64,000 nucleotides of DNA from an uncultured Alistipes sp. (GCA_937911745.1 CALDPX010000041.1:124001-188000), one strand, 5' to 3'; counted from the stretch's first letter, positions 41,499 to 53,122 are shown. A program made the numbers and translations. Notes: generated by a model not told the origin, from the sequence alone.

Positions 41499-42227
41499 AT
41501 GGCAAACAAGAGCGTAATAAGACTTGAAGGTGTGACTGTCTATCAGCCCGAAGATGAGTTCGGAAACCTCTCTTTTCGCAATGCTCAACAGGTGCTTGCA
41601 GATGTCACTTTGACAGTATCGGAAGGCGAGATGGTGTACTTTATTGGCAAGGTTGGAAGTGGTAAATCATCGCTTCTGAAAGTACTCTATGCCGAGTTGC
41701 CTCTCTTGGAGGGTAAAGGGGAGATTGCAGGTTTCGATTTGGGCTCGCTCCGTCGTAGGGATATTCCTCGTTTGCGACGCTCTATGGGCATTGTTTTTCA
41801 GGACTACCGCCTTTTACGCGACAGAAATGTCTATGAGAACCTTCGCTTTGTGATGAGGGCGACGGGATGGAAGAAGGAGGCTGATATTGCTGAACGAATA
41901 GAGGAATTGTTGAAACTCGTGGGGCTTTCCAATAAGGAGTATAAGATGCCTCACGAACTCTCGGGAGGCGAGCAGCAGAGGCTTGTTATTGCGAGGGCGT
42001 TGGTTAACAGTCCTAAAATTATTTTGGCAGATGAGCCTACGGGTAATCTGGATCACAAGTCGGCCAACGACGTGATGCTACTTTTTAGGGAGATTGCGGC
42101 AAGTGGTTGTGCGGTGGTTATGGCTACTCATAACATCCAACTCGCAGATAAATATCCTGCCAGAACTCTTATGTTCAAAAAAGGGCGGATTCAGGAGGTG
42201 GATTTGAGGGCGGCTCTTGGAAGGTAG
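41499..42227 (+). CDS. ftsE: Cell-division ABC ATPase FtsE
   Basis: A 242-residue ABC ATPase. Walker A GKVGSGKSS, Q-loop VFQDYRLL, signature LSGGEQQRL, Walker B IILADEPTGNLD and switch His in MATHN are all present. FtsE works with the membrane protein FtsX at the septum to turn on peptidoglycan hydrolysis. The phrase GIVFQDYRLLRDRNVYENL is typical of FtsE. ftsX is not next to it in this window, which is often so in Bacteroidota. gyrB follows after 57 bp and may be read through. Confidence 0.88.
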   Translation: MANKSVIRLEGVTVYQPEDEFGNLSFRNAQQVLADVTLTVSEGEMVYFIGKVGSGKSSLLKVLYAELPLLEGKGEIAGFDLGSLRRRDIPRLRRSMGIVFQDYRLLRDRNVYENLRFVMRATGWKKEADIAERIEELLKLVGLSNKEYKMPHELSGGEQQRLVIARALVNSPKIILADEPTGNLDHKSANDVMLLFREIAASGCAVVMATHNIQLADKYPARTLMFKKGRIQEVDLRAALGR

Positions 42228-44249
<2,022 letters not shown>

Positions 44250-44255
44250 TAGCTG

Positions 44256-44376
44256 CAAGCACATCTCGTGGGCGATTTCTGCGTTACGCTTTTGATTTTG
44301 CTTCCTCATTTACGCAGAGTAAACTGCGGAGCAAAATCAAAACCAAGCCTTTTCCTCGCCTCACGATATGCACTTG
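44256..44376. repeat. Long hairpin element after gyrB
   Basis: The inner stem is perfect (TTTTGATTTTGCT, 44290-44302, with AGCAAAATCAAAA, 44330-44342). It encloses a 27-nt core, TCCTCATTTACG-C-AGAGTAAACTGCGG. Outer arms CAAGCACATCTCGTG and CACGATATGCACTTG pair imperfectly. The same core lies after prfA inside different but again complementary arms. Confidence 0.75.
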
Positions 44377-44432
44377 TAAGGAAATTGACAATTGAAAACT
44401 ATGGGTGCGAGATATTATATATGCACCGAAAC

Positions 44433-44461
44433 TTTCAACTCTCAACTTTCAGCTTTCAACT
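44433..44461. repeat. 7-bp tandem array before udk
   Basis: TTTCAAC, TCTCAAC, TTTCAGC, TTTCAAC: four diverged 7-bp units shortly before the udk start. Confidence 0.5.
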
Positions 44462-44484
44462 GACAAATCGAAAACCCAAACAAT

Positions 44485-45102
44485 ATGAACGTAACAATCA
44501 TTGGAGTTGCAGGCGGTACCGGTAGTGGCAAGAGTACGCTTGTAAAGCGATTGCAGGAGGCATTCGTAAATGACGATGTGGCAACGCTGTGCCACGACTA
44601 CTACTACAAGTCGTTCCCCAATCTGACCTACGAGGAACGTTGTAAACTTAACTACGACCATCCTCAGGCATTTGATACTGATATGTTGGTCGAGCATATT
44701 AAGGCACTCAAAAGCGGTGTGGCAATTGAGCACCCCGTCTACTCGTTTGTGGAGCACAACCGAACCGAAGAGAAAGTGCCTGTGAAACCTTCGAAGGTTA
44801 TTATTGTGGACGGCATCCTCATCTTCGAAAACAAGGAGCTGAGGGAATTGATGGATATTAAAGTTTTTGTGGATACCGATGCGGACATCAGGCTCTCGCG
44901 TCGTATTTTGAGGGATGTGCAGGAGCGTGGCAGGTCGATGGAGTCGGTCATCTCGCAGTATACCACAACGGTGAAACCCATGCACGAGGAGTTTGTAGAA
45001 CCCTCGAAGAAATATGCCGATGTGATTATCCCCGAGGGAGGTTTCAACTCCGTTGCGGTGTCGATGCTCATCGAGAACATAAAATCGCTTATCAGCCAAT
45101 AG
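44485..45102 (+). CDS. udk: Uridine kinase
   Basis: A 205-residue kinase that makes UMP or CMP from uridine or cytidine with ATP or GTP, the pyrimidine salvage step. P-loop GGTGSGKSTL, CHDYYYKSF, NYDHPQAFD, HPVYSFVEHNR and the LRDVQERGRSMESV lid are all seen. Family length is normal (about 205-215). No operon partner is evident; the next gene begins 97 bp downstream. Confidence 0.95.
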   Translation: MNVTIIGVAGGTGSGKSTLVKRLQEAFVNDDVATLCHDYYYKSFPNLTYEERCKLNYDHPQAFDTDMLVEHIKALKSGVAIEHPVYSFVEHNRTEEKVPVKPSKVIIVDGILIFENKELRELMDIKVFVDTDADIRLSRRILRDVQERGRSMESVISQYTTTVKPMHEEFVEPSKKYADVIIPEGGFNSVAVSMLIENIKSLISQ

Positions 45103-45199
45103 TGCGGTTGTTAGCGATAGCTCCTGAGTCTGTTTGGCTTGTGTTGAAAGAGTGTGAGAGATGTGAAGAAGCCAAATGTATAACTTAAACAAAAATGAT

Positions 45200-46324
45200 A
45201 TGTTGGTAATAAGGGAGATTACAAATAGCAAAAGGGATAAGAGGCGTTTTTTTAAGTTCCCCGTTGAACTCTATAAGGATTGCCCCTATTTCGTGCCTTC
45301 GCTCTATATGGACGAGAAAAGCGAGTTTGACCCCAAGCAGAATGGCGCTTTTGCCTATGCCGAGTGTAAGATGTGGCTTGCAGAGCGTGATGGCAAGGTT
45401 GTAGGTAGGGCAGCGGGAGTGCTCAATAAGGCTTATAACCAGAAGATGAACGTCAAACAGATGCGCTTCACAAGGTTTGACTTTGTAGACGATGCAGAGG
45501 TTGTAGATGCTCTCTTCGAGAAGGTTGTAGAGTACGCCAAAGAGTGCGGTATGAACGAGATTATCGGTCCCATTGGTTTCTCGGACTTGGATAAACAGGG
45601 CTTGGTAATTGAGGGCTTCGAGGAGGAGGATATGTACGTCACTCCCTATAATTATCCCTACTATGTGCAGCACTTCGAGCGCTTGGGTATGACCAAGAAG
45701 GTCGATTGGATGGAGTTCCAGATTACCATCCCCGAGCAGATGAACGAAAGGCTCGATAGGATTGCCGAGATGGCTATCAAACGCTATGGCTATAAGGTGC
45801 TGAGGTTTAAGAAGATTACCGACATTAAACCCTATATTATTCCCGCGCTTCAAATTCTCAACGAGGCGTTCGAGAAACTCTTTGGTACGGTTTGGCTTAG
45901 TGACAAACAACTCATCGACTTCTCTCAACTGATTTTGCTCGTTGGTAACCCCGACTACGTTTCGGTGGTTACAGATAAGCAGGATAATATCATTGGTTAT
46001 AGCTTTATGGCACCTTCCATCAGTAAGGCTGTAAGAGAGTCGAAGGGTAAGATTTTACCTTGTGGTATTTTCCGCATTTTCAGGGATTTGAAGAAGAGTA
46101 AAACGCTCGATTTTTATAGCATTGGCGTGAAGCCCGAGTACCAGAATAAGGGTGTGAATGCAATTTTGTTGCGCGAGGGTTTGTCTGGTGCCATAAAGAA
46201 CGGAATGAAGGTTGCTGAGACGGGTCCTGAACTCGAAACCAACGTGGAGGTACAGAGCCAATGGAAGATGTTTGAACACCGTAATCATAAACGTCGTAGA
46301 TGTTATACTTACTCCTTGCAATAG
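45200..46324 (+). CDS. GNAT-like acetyltransferase protein
   Basis: About 374 residues. The start MLVIREITNS is preferred to an ATG at 45176 because related proteins as I recall them begin with this kind of strand; both are possible. An N-terminal part (FPVELYKDCPYFVPSL, VGRAAGVLN) and a C-terminal segment (FYSIGVKPEYQNKGVNAILL) fit a double GNAT fold with the acetyl-CoA loop. The substrate is unknown. The last 25 bp overlap the start of the EamA gene, so they are translationally coupled. Confidence 0.8.
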   Translation: MLVIREITNSKRDKRRFFKFPVELYKDCPYFVPSLYMDEKSEFDPKQNGAFAYAECKMWLAERDGKVVGRAAGVLNKAYNQKMNVKQMRFTRFDFVDDAEVVDALFEKVVEYAKECGMNEIIGPIGFSDLDKQGLVIEGFEEEDMYVTPYNYPYYVQHFERLGMTKKVDWMEFQITIPEQMNERLDRIAEMAIKRYGYKVLRFKKITDIKPYIIPALQILNEAFEKLFGTVWLSDKQLIDFSQLILLVGNPDYVSVVTDKQDNIIGYSFMAPSISKAVRESKGKILPCGIFRIFRDLKKSKTLDFYSIGVKPEYQNKGVNAILLREGLSGAIKNGMKVAETGPELETNVEVQSQWKMFEHRNHKRRRCYTYSLQ

Positions 46325-47169
46325 TCGCAGCATCGACCTATTCGATACTCTTTAAGTTGTTCGCTTGCAGAGATATAGACTCTTTGCAAGCGATTGCTTT
46401 CAATTATCTCACAGCCGCACTTTTGGGTATCTCATTCTCGTTTGGTACACTCTATACGGAGGGAGTTGTACTTACGGGAAAGGAGTGGTGGTTGTCGGTT
46501 GCTATGGGGGCGATGTTTATGACGGCATTTGTGCTTATGGCACGCAGTACGGCAAAAGTCGGAGTGTCGGTCACTACGGTTGCAGCAAGGGTTGCACTTG
46601 TCATCCCTGTTGTGTGTAGTTACCTTCTGTTGCCCGACCAACAAGAGCCTCGCTGGGGTGCTATTGTAGTCATTTTGCTTGCCCTTGTGATGGTTATCTG
46701 GCAACAGAAACCTCAAACGAATACCACAGTTAGACCAAAACACAAATTGGTCTCGTTGTTGCTGCCCTTGGGTGTGTTCTTGCTCTTCGGTACCAATAAT
46801 TTTTGCCTGAAATGGGTGCAGAATGGTATGAGTGCTGAGGGAGGTGCCGAGCAACTCTCGGCAGCCATCTTCCTCTTTGCGGCACTTTTCAGCGGAGCCT
46901 ACTACTTTGCCGCAAGCCCCCAGAGGAAGTTCTCGTGGAGGGCTATGTTGGGTGGTGTTGCACTTGGTGTGGCAAACTTTTTCACGACCTACTGTATGAT
47001 TCTGGCACTCGGTGTGATGTCGGGTAGCGTATTTTTCCCCATCTATCACGTCGGTATCGTTGCGCTGGTTGCCACTCTCGGAGTTTTCATCTTTGGCGAG
47101 AGGCTCTCGAAAGTGCAGATTGCGGGTTTGGTGGTTGCCGCTTGCGGAATAGTTGCATTTTTCGTGTAG
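46300..47169 (+). CDS. EamA/DMT-family membrane transporter
   Basis: A 289-residue protein with about ten transmembrane helices in two EamA halves (for example TTVAARVALVIPVVCSYLLL in the first half and GSVFFPIYHVGIVALVATLG near the end). Drug/metabolite transporters of this kind export or import small molecules by exchange; the substrate here is unknown. It overlaps the GNAT-like gene by 25 bp in another frame. Its C-terminal part contains the promoter of hydE. Confidence 0.88.
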   Translation: MLYLLLAIVAASTYSILFKLFACRDIDSLQAIAFNYLTAALLGISFSFGTLYTEGVVLTGKEWWLSVAMGAMFMTAFVLMARSTAKVGVSVTTVAARVALVIPVVCSYLLLPDQQEPRWGAIVVILLALVMVIWQQKPQTNTTVRPKHKLVSLLLPLGVFLLFGTNNFCLKWVQNGMSAEGGAEQLSAAIFLFAALFSGAYYFAASPQRKFSWRAMLGGVALGVANFFTTYCMILALGVMSGSVFFPIYHVGIVALVATLGVFIFGERLSKVQIAGLVVAACGIVAFFV

Positions 47170-47183
47170 AAATAGTATATTTG
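47153..47183 (+). promoter_or_regulatory. Promoter of the hydEGF operon
   Basis: TTG (47153-47155), 20 bp, TATATTTG (47176-47183), starting inside the end of the EamA gene. Confidence 0.7.
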
Positions 47184-47214
47184 TATATAACAAGTTGTTG
47201 CCCGCCATAGTGCT

Positions 47215-48273
47215 ATGAGCCGAAACGGAAAGATACTCGAATGGCTTGCTGCCCACAAAGAGGTGTCCCACAAGGAGTTGACGGGACTTATTGGCTCTGC
47301 GGATGGCTGGATGCTTGACTACGCCGCAGGACTCGCAAGAGAGATTGTGAGTGAGGTGTATGGTCGCAAGGTCTACCTCAGGGGCTTGGTGGAGATTTCC
47401 AATCGCTGTGCTGGTGGCTGCTACTATTGTGGACTGAGGGCAGAGAATAGCAATGTGGCACGTTATACTCTCTCCGAGGGGGAAATGTTGGAGAGTTGCA
47501 AGGAGGGCTACCGTTTGGGACTTCGCAGTTTTGTGCTGCAAGGTGGCGAGGTTGTGGGCAATGCCGAGAGCGTGGCAGATGTGGTGCGCAAGATTAAGCA
47601 GATGATGCCCGATGTGGCTGTCACCCTCTCGCTTGGCGAACAGAGCGAGGAGGTCTATGCTCTCTGGCGCGAGGCAGGAGCGGACAGATACCTGCTGCGC
47701 CACGAAACGGCAACCAAGGAACACTATGCACGCCTGCATCCCGAACGCCAAACATACGAGGGTAGAGTGCGCTGCCTGAGGGTGTTGCGCTCACTCGGCT
47801 ATCAGGTGGGTGCCGGCTTTATGGTCGGCTCGCCCTACCAGAGAGAGGATGAACTCGCCCGCGATGTGGAGTTTTTGTTGGAGTTGCGCCCCGAGATGGT
47901 GGGAATAGGTCCCTTTATACCACAGAGCAACACCCCCTTTGCCAATATGAAGAGGGGCAGTGTGGAGCAGACTCTGTTGATGCTCTCGCTTGTGAGGATT
48001 GCACTTCCGAAAGTGTTGCTGCCCGCTACAACCGCTTTGGCATCTTCGGACGAGAGTGGTACGGTAAGGGGAGTGCTCGCGGGTGCAAATGTTGTGATGC
48101 CTAATATAACCCCTCCCCAATATCGTCCTCACTATGCCATATATGACGGCAAAAAGAGCATAGGCTCGGAGTCGGGCGAGGGATTGAGATTGCTCCAAGA
48201 GGAGTTGAACGGCGTGGGCTACACTGCCGCTATGGAACGTGGCGACCACCCCGATTTTGTAAAGAAAGATTAA
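47215..48273 (+). CDS. hydE: [FeFe]-hydrogenase maturase HydE (radical SAM)
   Basis: A 352-residue radical SAM enzyme with the 4Fe-4S motif CAGGCYYC (C65, C69, C72). The segments LRGLVEISNRC, FVLQGGE, GADRYLLRHET and GFMVGSPYQ are typical of HydE. It works on the cysteine-iron-CO-cyanide precursor made by HydG during assembly of the H-cluster. hydG and hydF follow directly, which makes the identity nearly certain. No hydrogenase large subunit is in view. Confidence 0.95.
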   Translation: MSRNGKILEWLAAHKEVSHKELTGLIGSADGWMLDYAAGLAREIVSEVYGRKVYLRGLVEISNRCAGGCYYCGLRAENSNVARYTLSEGEMLESCKEGYRLGLRSFVLQGGEVVGNAESVADVVRKIKQMMPDVAVTLSLGEQSEEVYALWREAGADRYLLRHETATKEHYARLHPERQTYEGRVRCLRVLRSLGYQVGAGFMVGSPYQREDELARDVEFLLELRPEMVGIGPFIPQSNTPFANMKRGSVEQTLLMLSLVRIALPKVLLPATTALASSDESGTVRGVLAGANVVMPNITPPQYRPHYAIYDGKKSIGSESGEGLRLLQEELNGVGYTAAMERGDHPDFVKKD

Positions 48274-48294
48274 CCGCAAAAAATAGATAAAGAT

Positions 48295-49716
48295 ATGTAT
48301 AACCCAAAGTCCAATGTTGCCGAGGAGTTTATCTCCCATAGCGAGATTCTCGCCACAATGGAGTATGCCGAGGCGAATAAGAACAATAGGGCTCTCATAG
48401 AGAGTATTATAAGCAAAGCGGAGGAGTGCAAGGGACTCACGCACCGCGAGGCAGCAGTGCTTGTGGAGTGCGAGGAGCCCGACCTTACGGAGCGTATGTT
48501 CGCTCTCGCGAAGGAGATTAAACAGCGTTTCTATGGCAATAGGATTGTGATGTTTGCCCCTTTGTATCTCTCCAACTACTGCGTCAATAGTTGCACCTAC
48601 TGCCCCTACCATATAGCCAATAAGACCATTCCCCGCCGTAAACTCTCCCAGGAGGAGATTGCCCGTGAGGTGGTGGCGTTGCAGGATATGGGACACAAAA
48701 GGCTCGCATTGGAGGCGGGCGAAGACCCACTGCACAACCCATTGGAGTATATTTTGGAGAGCATCAAGACCATCTACTCCATAAAGCACAAGAACGGTGC
48801 AATACGCAGGGTTAATGTCAATATCGCTGCCACAACGGTTGAAAACTACCGCAAGTTGAAGGATGCCGGTATAGGTACCTATATATTATTCCAAGAGACC
48901 TACCATAAGGAACGCTACGAAAGACTACACCCGCGCGGTCCCAAGAGTAACTATGCTTGGCATACGGAGGCTATGGATAGGGCTATGGAGGGTGGCATTG
49001 ACGATGTGGGTATCGGAGTGCTCTTTGGCTTGGAGGGCTACCGCTACGACTTTGTGGGCTTATTGATGCACGCTGAACACTTGGAGGCAAGATTTGGTGT
49101 AGGTCCTCACACCATAAGCGTTCCGCGCATCTGCCCCGCAGACGATATTGACGTTGCCGACTTCAAAGATGCAGTGCCCGACGAGATTTTCCACAAGATG
49201 GTGGCTGTCATCCGCATTGCGGTGCCCTATACGGGAATGATTATCTCCACCCGCGAGAGCCAGGCATCACGCGAAAGGGTGTTGGAGTTGGGTGTGTCGC
49301 AACTCAGTGGTGGCTCCAATACGGGTGTGGGAGGCTATGCCGATGGCGACGAGGAGAAGAGCCATCAAACGGCACAATTTGATGTTAGCGACCACCGCAC
49401 TCTCGATGAGGTTGTCGGGTGGCTGCTCAGGTTGGGCTATGTGCCGAGTTTCTGTACGGCTTGCTACCGTGAGGGACGCACAGGCGATAGGTTTATGTCG
49501 CTCGTTAAGAGCGGACAGATTGCCAACTGCTGCCAACCCAATGCTCTAATGACCCTCAAAGAGTACCTTATGGACTACGCTTCGCCCGAAACACTGCGCC
49601 TCGGTTTGAAGGTTATTGTCGAGGAGTTGGAGCGTGTGCCCCACCAGAAGGTTAGGCGCATTGCGACCGAAAATCTTGCAAAAATAGAGCATGGCGAGCG
49701 TGATTTCCGCTTCTAA
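48295..49716 (+). CDS. hydG: [FeFe]-hydrogenase maturase HydG (radical SAM tyrosine lyase)
   Basis: 473 residues. It splits tyrosine to give the CO and cyanide of the H-cluster. The radical SAM cluster motif CVNSCTYC is at C96, C100, C103, and the second cluster near the C-terminus is bound by CTACYREGR ... ANCC. FQETYHKERYERLHPRGPKSNY and SGGSNTGVGGY are typical. It is related to ThiH, but the C-terminal cluster site and the flanking hydE and hydF rule that out. Confidence 0.96.
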   Translation: MYNPKSNVAEEFISHSEILATMEYAEANKNNRALIESIISKAEECKGLTHREAAVLVECEEPDLTERMFALAKEIKQRFYGNRIVMFAPLYLSNYCVNSCTYCPYHIANKTIPRRKLSQEEIAREVVALQDMGHKRLALEAGEDPLHNPLEYILESIKTIYSIKHKNGAIRRVNVNIAATTVENYRKLKDAGIGTYILFQETYHKERYERLHPRGPKSNYAWHTEAMDRAMEGGIDDVGIGVLFGLEGYRYDFVGLLMHAEHLEARFGVGPHTISVPRICPADDIDVADFKDAVPDEIFHKMVAVIRIAVPYTGMIISTRESQASRERVLELGVSQLSGGSNTGVGGYADGDEEKSHQTAQFDVSDHRTLDEVVGWLLRLGYVPSFCTACYREGRTGDRFMSLVKSGQIANCCQPNALMTLKEYLMDYASPETLRLGLKVIVEELERVPHQKVRRIATENLAKIEHGERDFRF

Positions 49717-49744
49717 GATAATTGTGTAACCAAAACTTACGACA

Positions 49745-50941
49745 ATGAATACGACACCTCAATCCTTGCGCACCCACATCGGCTTTTTTGGTCGCTGTAA
49801 TGTGGGTAAATCGTCGCTTATCAACGCCATAGCAGGTCAGAGTGTGGCAATAGTGAGTGATGTTGCGGGCACCACCACCGACTCGGTAGTAAAGAGTATG
49901 GAGATAGGTGCTTTGGGGGCTTGCGTGCTGATAGATACGGCAGGTATTGACGATAGGAGTTCTCTGGGCGAGATGCGCCGCGAGCAGACTATGCGAGCCG
50001 CAGCCAGATGCGATATGGCAGTTGTGGTGTGTGGCTCCGAGGAGGACTATGGACTCGAAAAGGGATTGTTGGAGGAGTTCGCAAAGCGAAAAGTGCCTGT
50101 GGTTGTAGTGTTGGGTAAGTGTGATATGATAATCTCACCTGCTGAGCGTGCCCGACAAATTGAGAACGCATTGGGAATCAAACCGCTGCTGGTTAGTGCA
50201 ACGAATAAAATCGGTGTTGGTGCAGTTGTGGAATCGCTTGTTGCTCAGCATAGCTCAAAGGGTAATCTCCCCGAGAGTATTGTTGGTTCGTTGGTTGGTG
50301 CAGGCGATAGGGTGGTGCTTGTTATGCCTCAGGATGCGAGTGCCCCCAAGGGTAGACTTATACTGCCTCAGGTGCAGACCTTGCGCGAGTTGCTCGATAA
50401 ACACGCTATCCCCACATGCTGCCAGCCCGAAGAGTTGGAGAGTACGCTAAAAGGTCTTGCGGTGGCTCCACGCTTGGTTATTACCGACTCGCAGGTCTTT
50501 GGCTATGTTGCCGAGCGGGTGCCCGAGGGAGTCAGCCTTACCTCTTTCTCGGTACTGCTGGCTTGTAGTAAGGGCGATAGGGAGGCTTTTATGGCGGGTG
50601 CAAGGGTTATAGACAGCCTTACGGAGCAGTCGCGTGTGCTGATTGCCGAGGCTTGTAGCCACGCGCCACAGACTGAGGATATTGGAAGAGTGAAACTTCC
50701 TCGTATGCTGAGACGTAGAGTAGGAGAGGGGTTGCAAGTTGATGTTGTGGGTGGAGCAGACTTCCCCGAGGATTTGACCTCCTATGACCTTGTGATTCAC
50801 TGTGGTGCTTGTATGTTCACTCGTCGCCACGTTCTCTCACGACTTGCTGTTGCCGAGAGCCAAAGTGTACCTATGACCAACTATGGCTTCGCAATCGCCC
50901 ATTTGCAGGGTATTTTGGATAGGGTAGTTATGCCCGAGTAA
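49745..50941 (+). CDS. hydF: [FeFe]-hydrogenase maturation GTPase HydF
   Basis: A 398-residue scaffold on which the di-iron precursor is built before transfer to the hydrogenase. The N-terminal GTPase has GRCNVGKSS (P-loop 16-23), DVAGTTTD and DTAGIDD. The C-terminal cluster domain keeps the EACSHAP Cys-x-His and the IHCGACM pair. All three maturases are complete and in one operon, with gaps of 21 and 28 bp. Confidence 0.95.
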   Translation: MNTTPQSLRTHIGFFGRCNVGKSSLINAIAGQSVAIVSDVAGTTTDSVVKSMEIGALGACVLIDTAGIDDRSSLGEMRREQTMRAAARCDMAVVVCGSEEDYGLEKGLLEEFAKRKVPVVVVLGKCDMIISPAERARQIENALGIKPLLVSATNKIGVGAVVESLVAQHSSKGNLPESIVGSLVGAGDRVVLVMPQDASAPKGRLILPQVQTLRELLDKHAIPTCCQPEELESTLKGLAVAPRLVITDSQVFGYVAERVPEGVSLTSFSVLLACSKGDREAFMAGARVIDSLTEQSRVLIAEACSHAPQTEDIGRVKLPRMLRRRVGEGLQVDVVGGADFPEDLTSYDLVIHCGACMFTRRHVLSRLAVAESQSVPMTNYGFAIAHLQGILDRVVMPE

Positions 50942-50969
50942 TTTGGAAAGTACTATAATACTTCTATAT

Positions 50970-53030
50970 ATGAAACTCAAACGCTTCTATTTGTTGATGT
51001 GTGTAGTTGCGGCTACATTGTTCGCAATGCCACTTACCTCTTGCGAGGAACAAGCCCCCGAGGAGGATGTAATCGAAACTCCCGAGGACCCCGAGAACCC
51101 TGAAAATCCTGAGGACCCCGAGAATCCAGAGAACCCTGAAAATCCTGAGGACCCCGAGAATCCTGAGAACCCCGAAAATCCTGAGGACCCTGAGAATCCT
51201 GAGGATCCTGAGAATCCCGAGGACCCCGAGAACCCTGAGAACCCTGAGAATCCAGAGAACCCTGAAAATCCTGAGCCCGAGAATCCTCCCGTAGTGGGCG
51301 ATGTACCTTTGGATGCTCTGATTGGCTATGGCGAGAATACTACCGGTGGAGAGGGTGGCACAGTGCACCACTTCAATAGTGGTACTGCCTTCCGCGATTG
51401 GCTCAAACTGCGCGAAAAGAACAAGAGCAGCGAGCCCGCAGTGGTGTGGCTGAGTGGCACCTTCACAAAGAGTGATGGCAGGGATACGGGTAGCCCCTGG
51501 TTTGACATCAAGCGTACCTCCAACATCACCATCTATGGTACCAACGACTTCCGTATGCAGAATGTGGGCTTCTTCCTCAACGAGGCAAGCAACATCATCA
51601 TCCGCAACGTCTATATCGTTCAGCCCAAGGCGGACAATGGTGCCGATGGTATCTCTATGCAGGAGAGCCACAACGTGTGGGTGGACCACTGCACCTTCGA
51701 GAGTGTCAATCAGACCAAAGACTACGAGGACGGCTCGTGCGATGTGACACACGAGACCTATGGCGTTACGATTTCGTGGTGCCACTATATCAAGAGCCAA
51801 AAGAGTAGCCTTGTGGGGCACTCTAATAGTGCTACGGCGGATAAGGGCATTACTATCACAATGCACCACAATTGGTTCGACCATAGCAACTCGCGCCACC
51901 CGAGGGTTAGATTTGGTAAGGCGCACGTTTTCAACAACTTCTACGATAACGTATCGACCTATGGAGTGGGTAGTGCTTATGGTGCAATGGTACTTGTGGA
52001 GCACAACTCATTTGATGGTGTGAGGCTGCCGATAGACATCTGCACCTACCCCGCAAAACCAAGCGGCAGTAAGTGGGTATCGAACCTTACGGGTAGCGTG
52101 GCGGGCTTTGCCTACGCTCTGGATAACTACTACACGAATATCCCAGCCGATGCTTCCGACCCCTATCCGTTCACAAATGTGGAATATACCTCCTATGGTG
52201 GCTCCACGATTGCTGAGCCCTACACTTATGCAGACTTTAAGCCCTCCTACCACTACGTTGTTGACGCTGCCGAGGAGGTTGCCGATATTGTCAAGAGCGG
52301 TGCGGGTGTAGGCAGACTTTCGGGTTATGCGGAGGCTCCTGTGGCTGTCGATAATGGCGGTATGAGTTCGGGCGATGGTGGCGATGATGGCTCCGGCGAC
52401 GATAATACGGGCGAGGGCGGCAACGAGGGCGGCACTACCGAGCCCGAAGAGCCCGCAGGAAGCGAAATTGGCAATGGATGGACTCTTATGTCTGTCGGCG
52501 ACTCGAATGCTACGGGCTCTATGACCGAAGACGGTACACTTACCCTTACTGCCAATGGTAAGTTCGAGAGTGGCAACCAAAAATTCGGATTCGTATGGCG
52601 CAAGATTGCGGGCGACTTTACGGCTACGGTGCGCTTGAAGAGTTACTCCTCAGACAAGGACGGCAACCAGAGTGCTGCGTGTCTGATGCTGAATGTAAAC
52701 CCCGAGGCGAGCGGTACGGATATGCTCTACATGACTTCGGGCGTGACACTCTCGGAGTATTATAGCCACTACCGCTTGGCAGTCGGCAACTCCGGCAAAA
52801 AGTCGGGTGGTGCTCGCGCTGATGCAGGCGAGGTGGTGCTTCGCCTTACGAGGGTGGGGGATAAGGTTACTGCCTCCTACTCGACAGATGGCGTGACATT
52901 TACGGACGTTAAGAGCGACACGTTCGCTGCTACTCTTCCCGAGGAGGTTTATGTGGGCTTGGCTGTGTCGAGCGGCAATAACACGAATACTGCTACGGCA
53001 ACCTTTGCGGACTGGGTAGTCGAAAACTAA
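50970..53030 (+). CDS. Surface pectate lyase (PL1-like) with a PEN/PED linker
   Basis: 686 residues from MKLKRFYLLMCVV, with lipobox LTSC. About 21 units of PEN or PED form a long stiff acidic linker (near residues 37-105). Next is a right-handed parallel beta-helix of the pectate lyase type (DGISMQESHNVWVDHCTF, SLVGHSN, HHNWFDHSNSRHPRVRFGKAHVFNNFYD; about 110-460), which cuts polygalacturonate with Ca(II). After a second Gly/Glu-rich linker comes a jelly-roll-like domain (SGNQKFGFVWRKIAGDFTATVRL), possibly sugar-binding. The upstream ATG at 50943 would spoil the signal peptide. No SusCD pair is nearby. Confidence 0.9.
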   Translation: MKLKRFYLLMCVVAATLFAMPLTSCEEQAPEEDVIETPEDPENPENPEDPENPENPENPEDPENPENPENPEDPENPEDPENPEDPENPENPENPENPENPEPENPPVVGDVPLDALIGYGENTTGGEGGTVHHFNSGTAFRDWLKLREKNKSSEPAVVWLSGTFTKSDGRDTGSPWFDIKRTSNITIYGTNDFRMQNVGFFLNEASNIIIRNVYIVQPKADNGADGISMQESHNVWVDHCTFESVNQTKDYEDGSCDVTHETYGVTISWCHYIKSQKSSLVGHSNSATADKGITITMHHNWFDHSNSRHPRVRFGKAHVFNNFYDNVSTYGVGSAYGAMVLVEHNSFDGVRLPIDICTYPAKPSGSKWVSNLTGSVAGFAYALDNYYTNIPADASDPYPFTNVEYTSYGGSTIAEPYTYADFKPSYHYVVDAAEEVADIVKSGAGVGRLSGYAEAPVAVDNGGMSSGDGGDDGSGDDNTGEGGNEGGTTEPEEPAGSEIGNGWTLMSVGDSNATGSMTEDGTLTLTANGKFESGNQKFGFVWRKIAGDFTATVRLKSYSSDKDGNQSAACLMLNVNPEASGTDMLYMTSGVTLSEYYSHYRLAVGNSGKKSGGARADAGEVVLRLTRVGDKVTASYSTDGVTFTDVKSDTFAATLPEEVYVGLAVSSGNNTNTATATFADWVVEN
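51080..51290 (+). repeat. 9-bp tandem repeat inside the pectate lyase gene
   Basis: CCTGAGAAT / CCCGAGGAC-type codon triplets are repeated about 21 times in frame, coding the PEN/PED linker. Such arrays change length easily by slippage without breaking the frame. Confidence 0.85.
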
Positions 53031-53059
53031 AAACTACATACAGCGGGTGCTTTTTGTAG

Positions 53060-53122
53060 CAAAATTTGAGGAGCGAGTCCCTTGCATAGATTTATCATGC
53101 TGAGGACTCGCTCCTTATTTTG
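53060..53122 (+). terminator. Long hairpin after the pectate lyase gene
   Basis: GGAGCGAGTCC (53070-53080) pairs with GGACTCGCTCC (53104-53114), and CAAAAT with ATTTTG outside it. The loop has its own GCAT/ATGC pairing. No T-run, so terminator function is not certain. Confidence 0.55.

Noticed and set aside
45176..45199. Earlier ATG for the GNAT-like gene
   Set aside because: It adds eight residues (MYNLNKND) with no support; kept only as an alternative.
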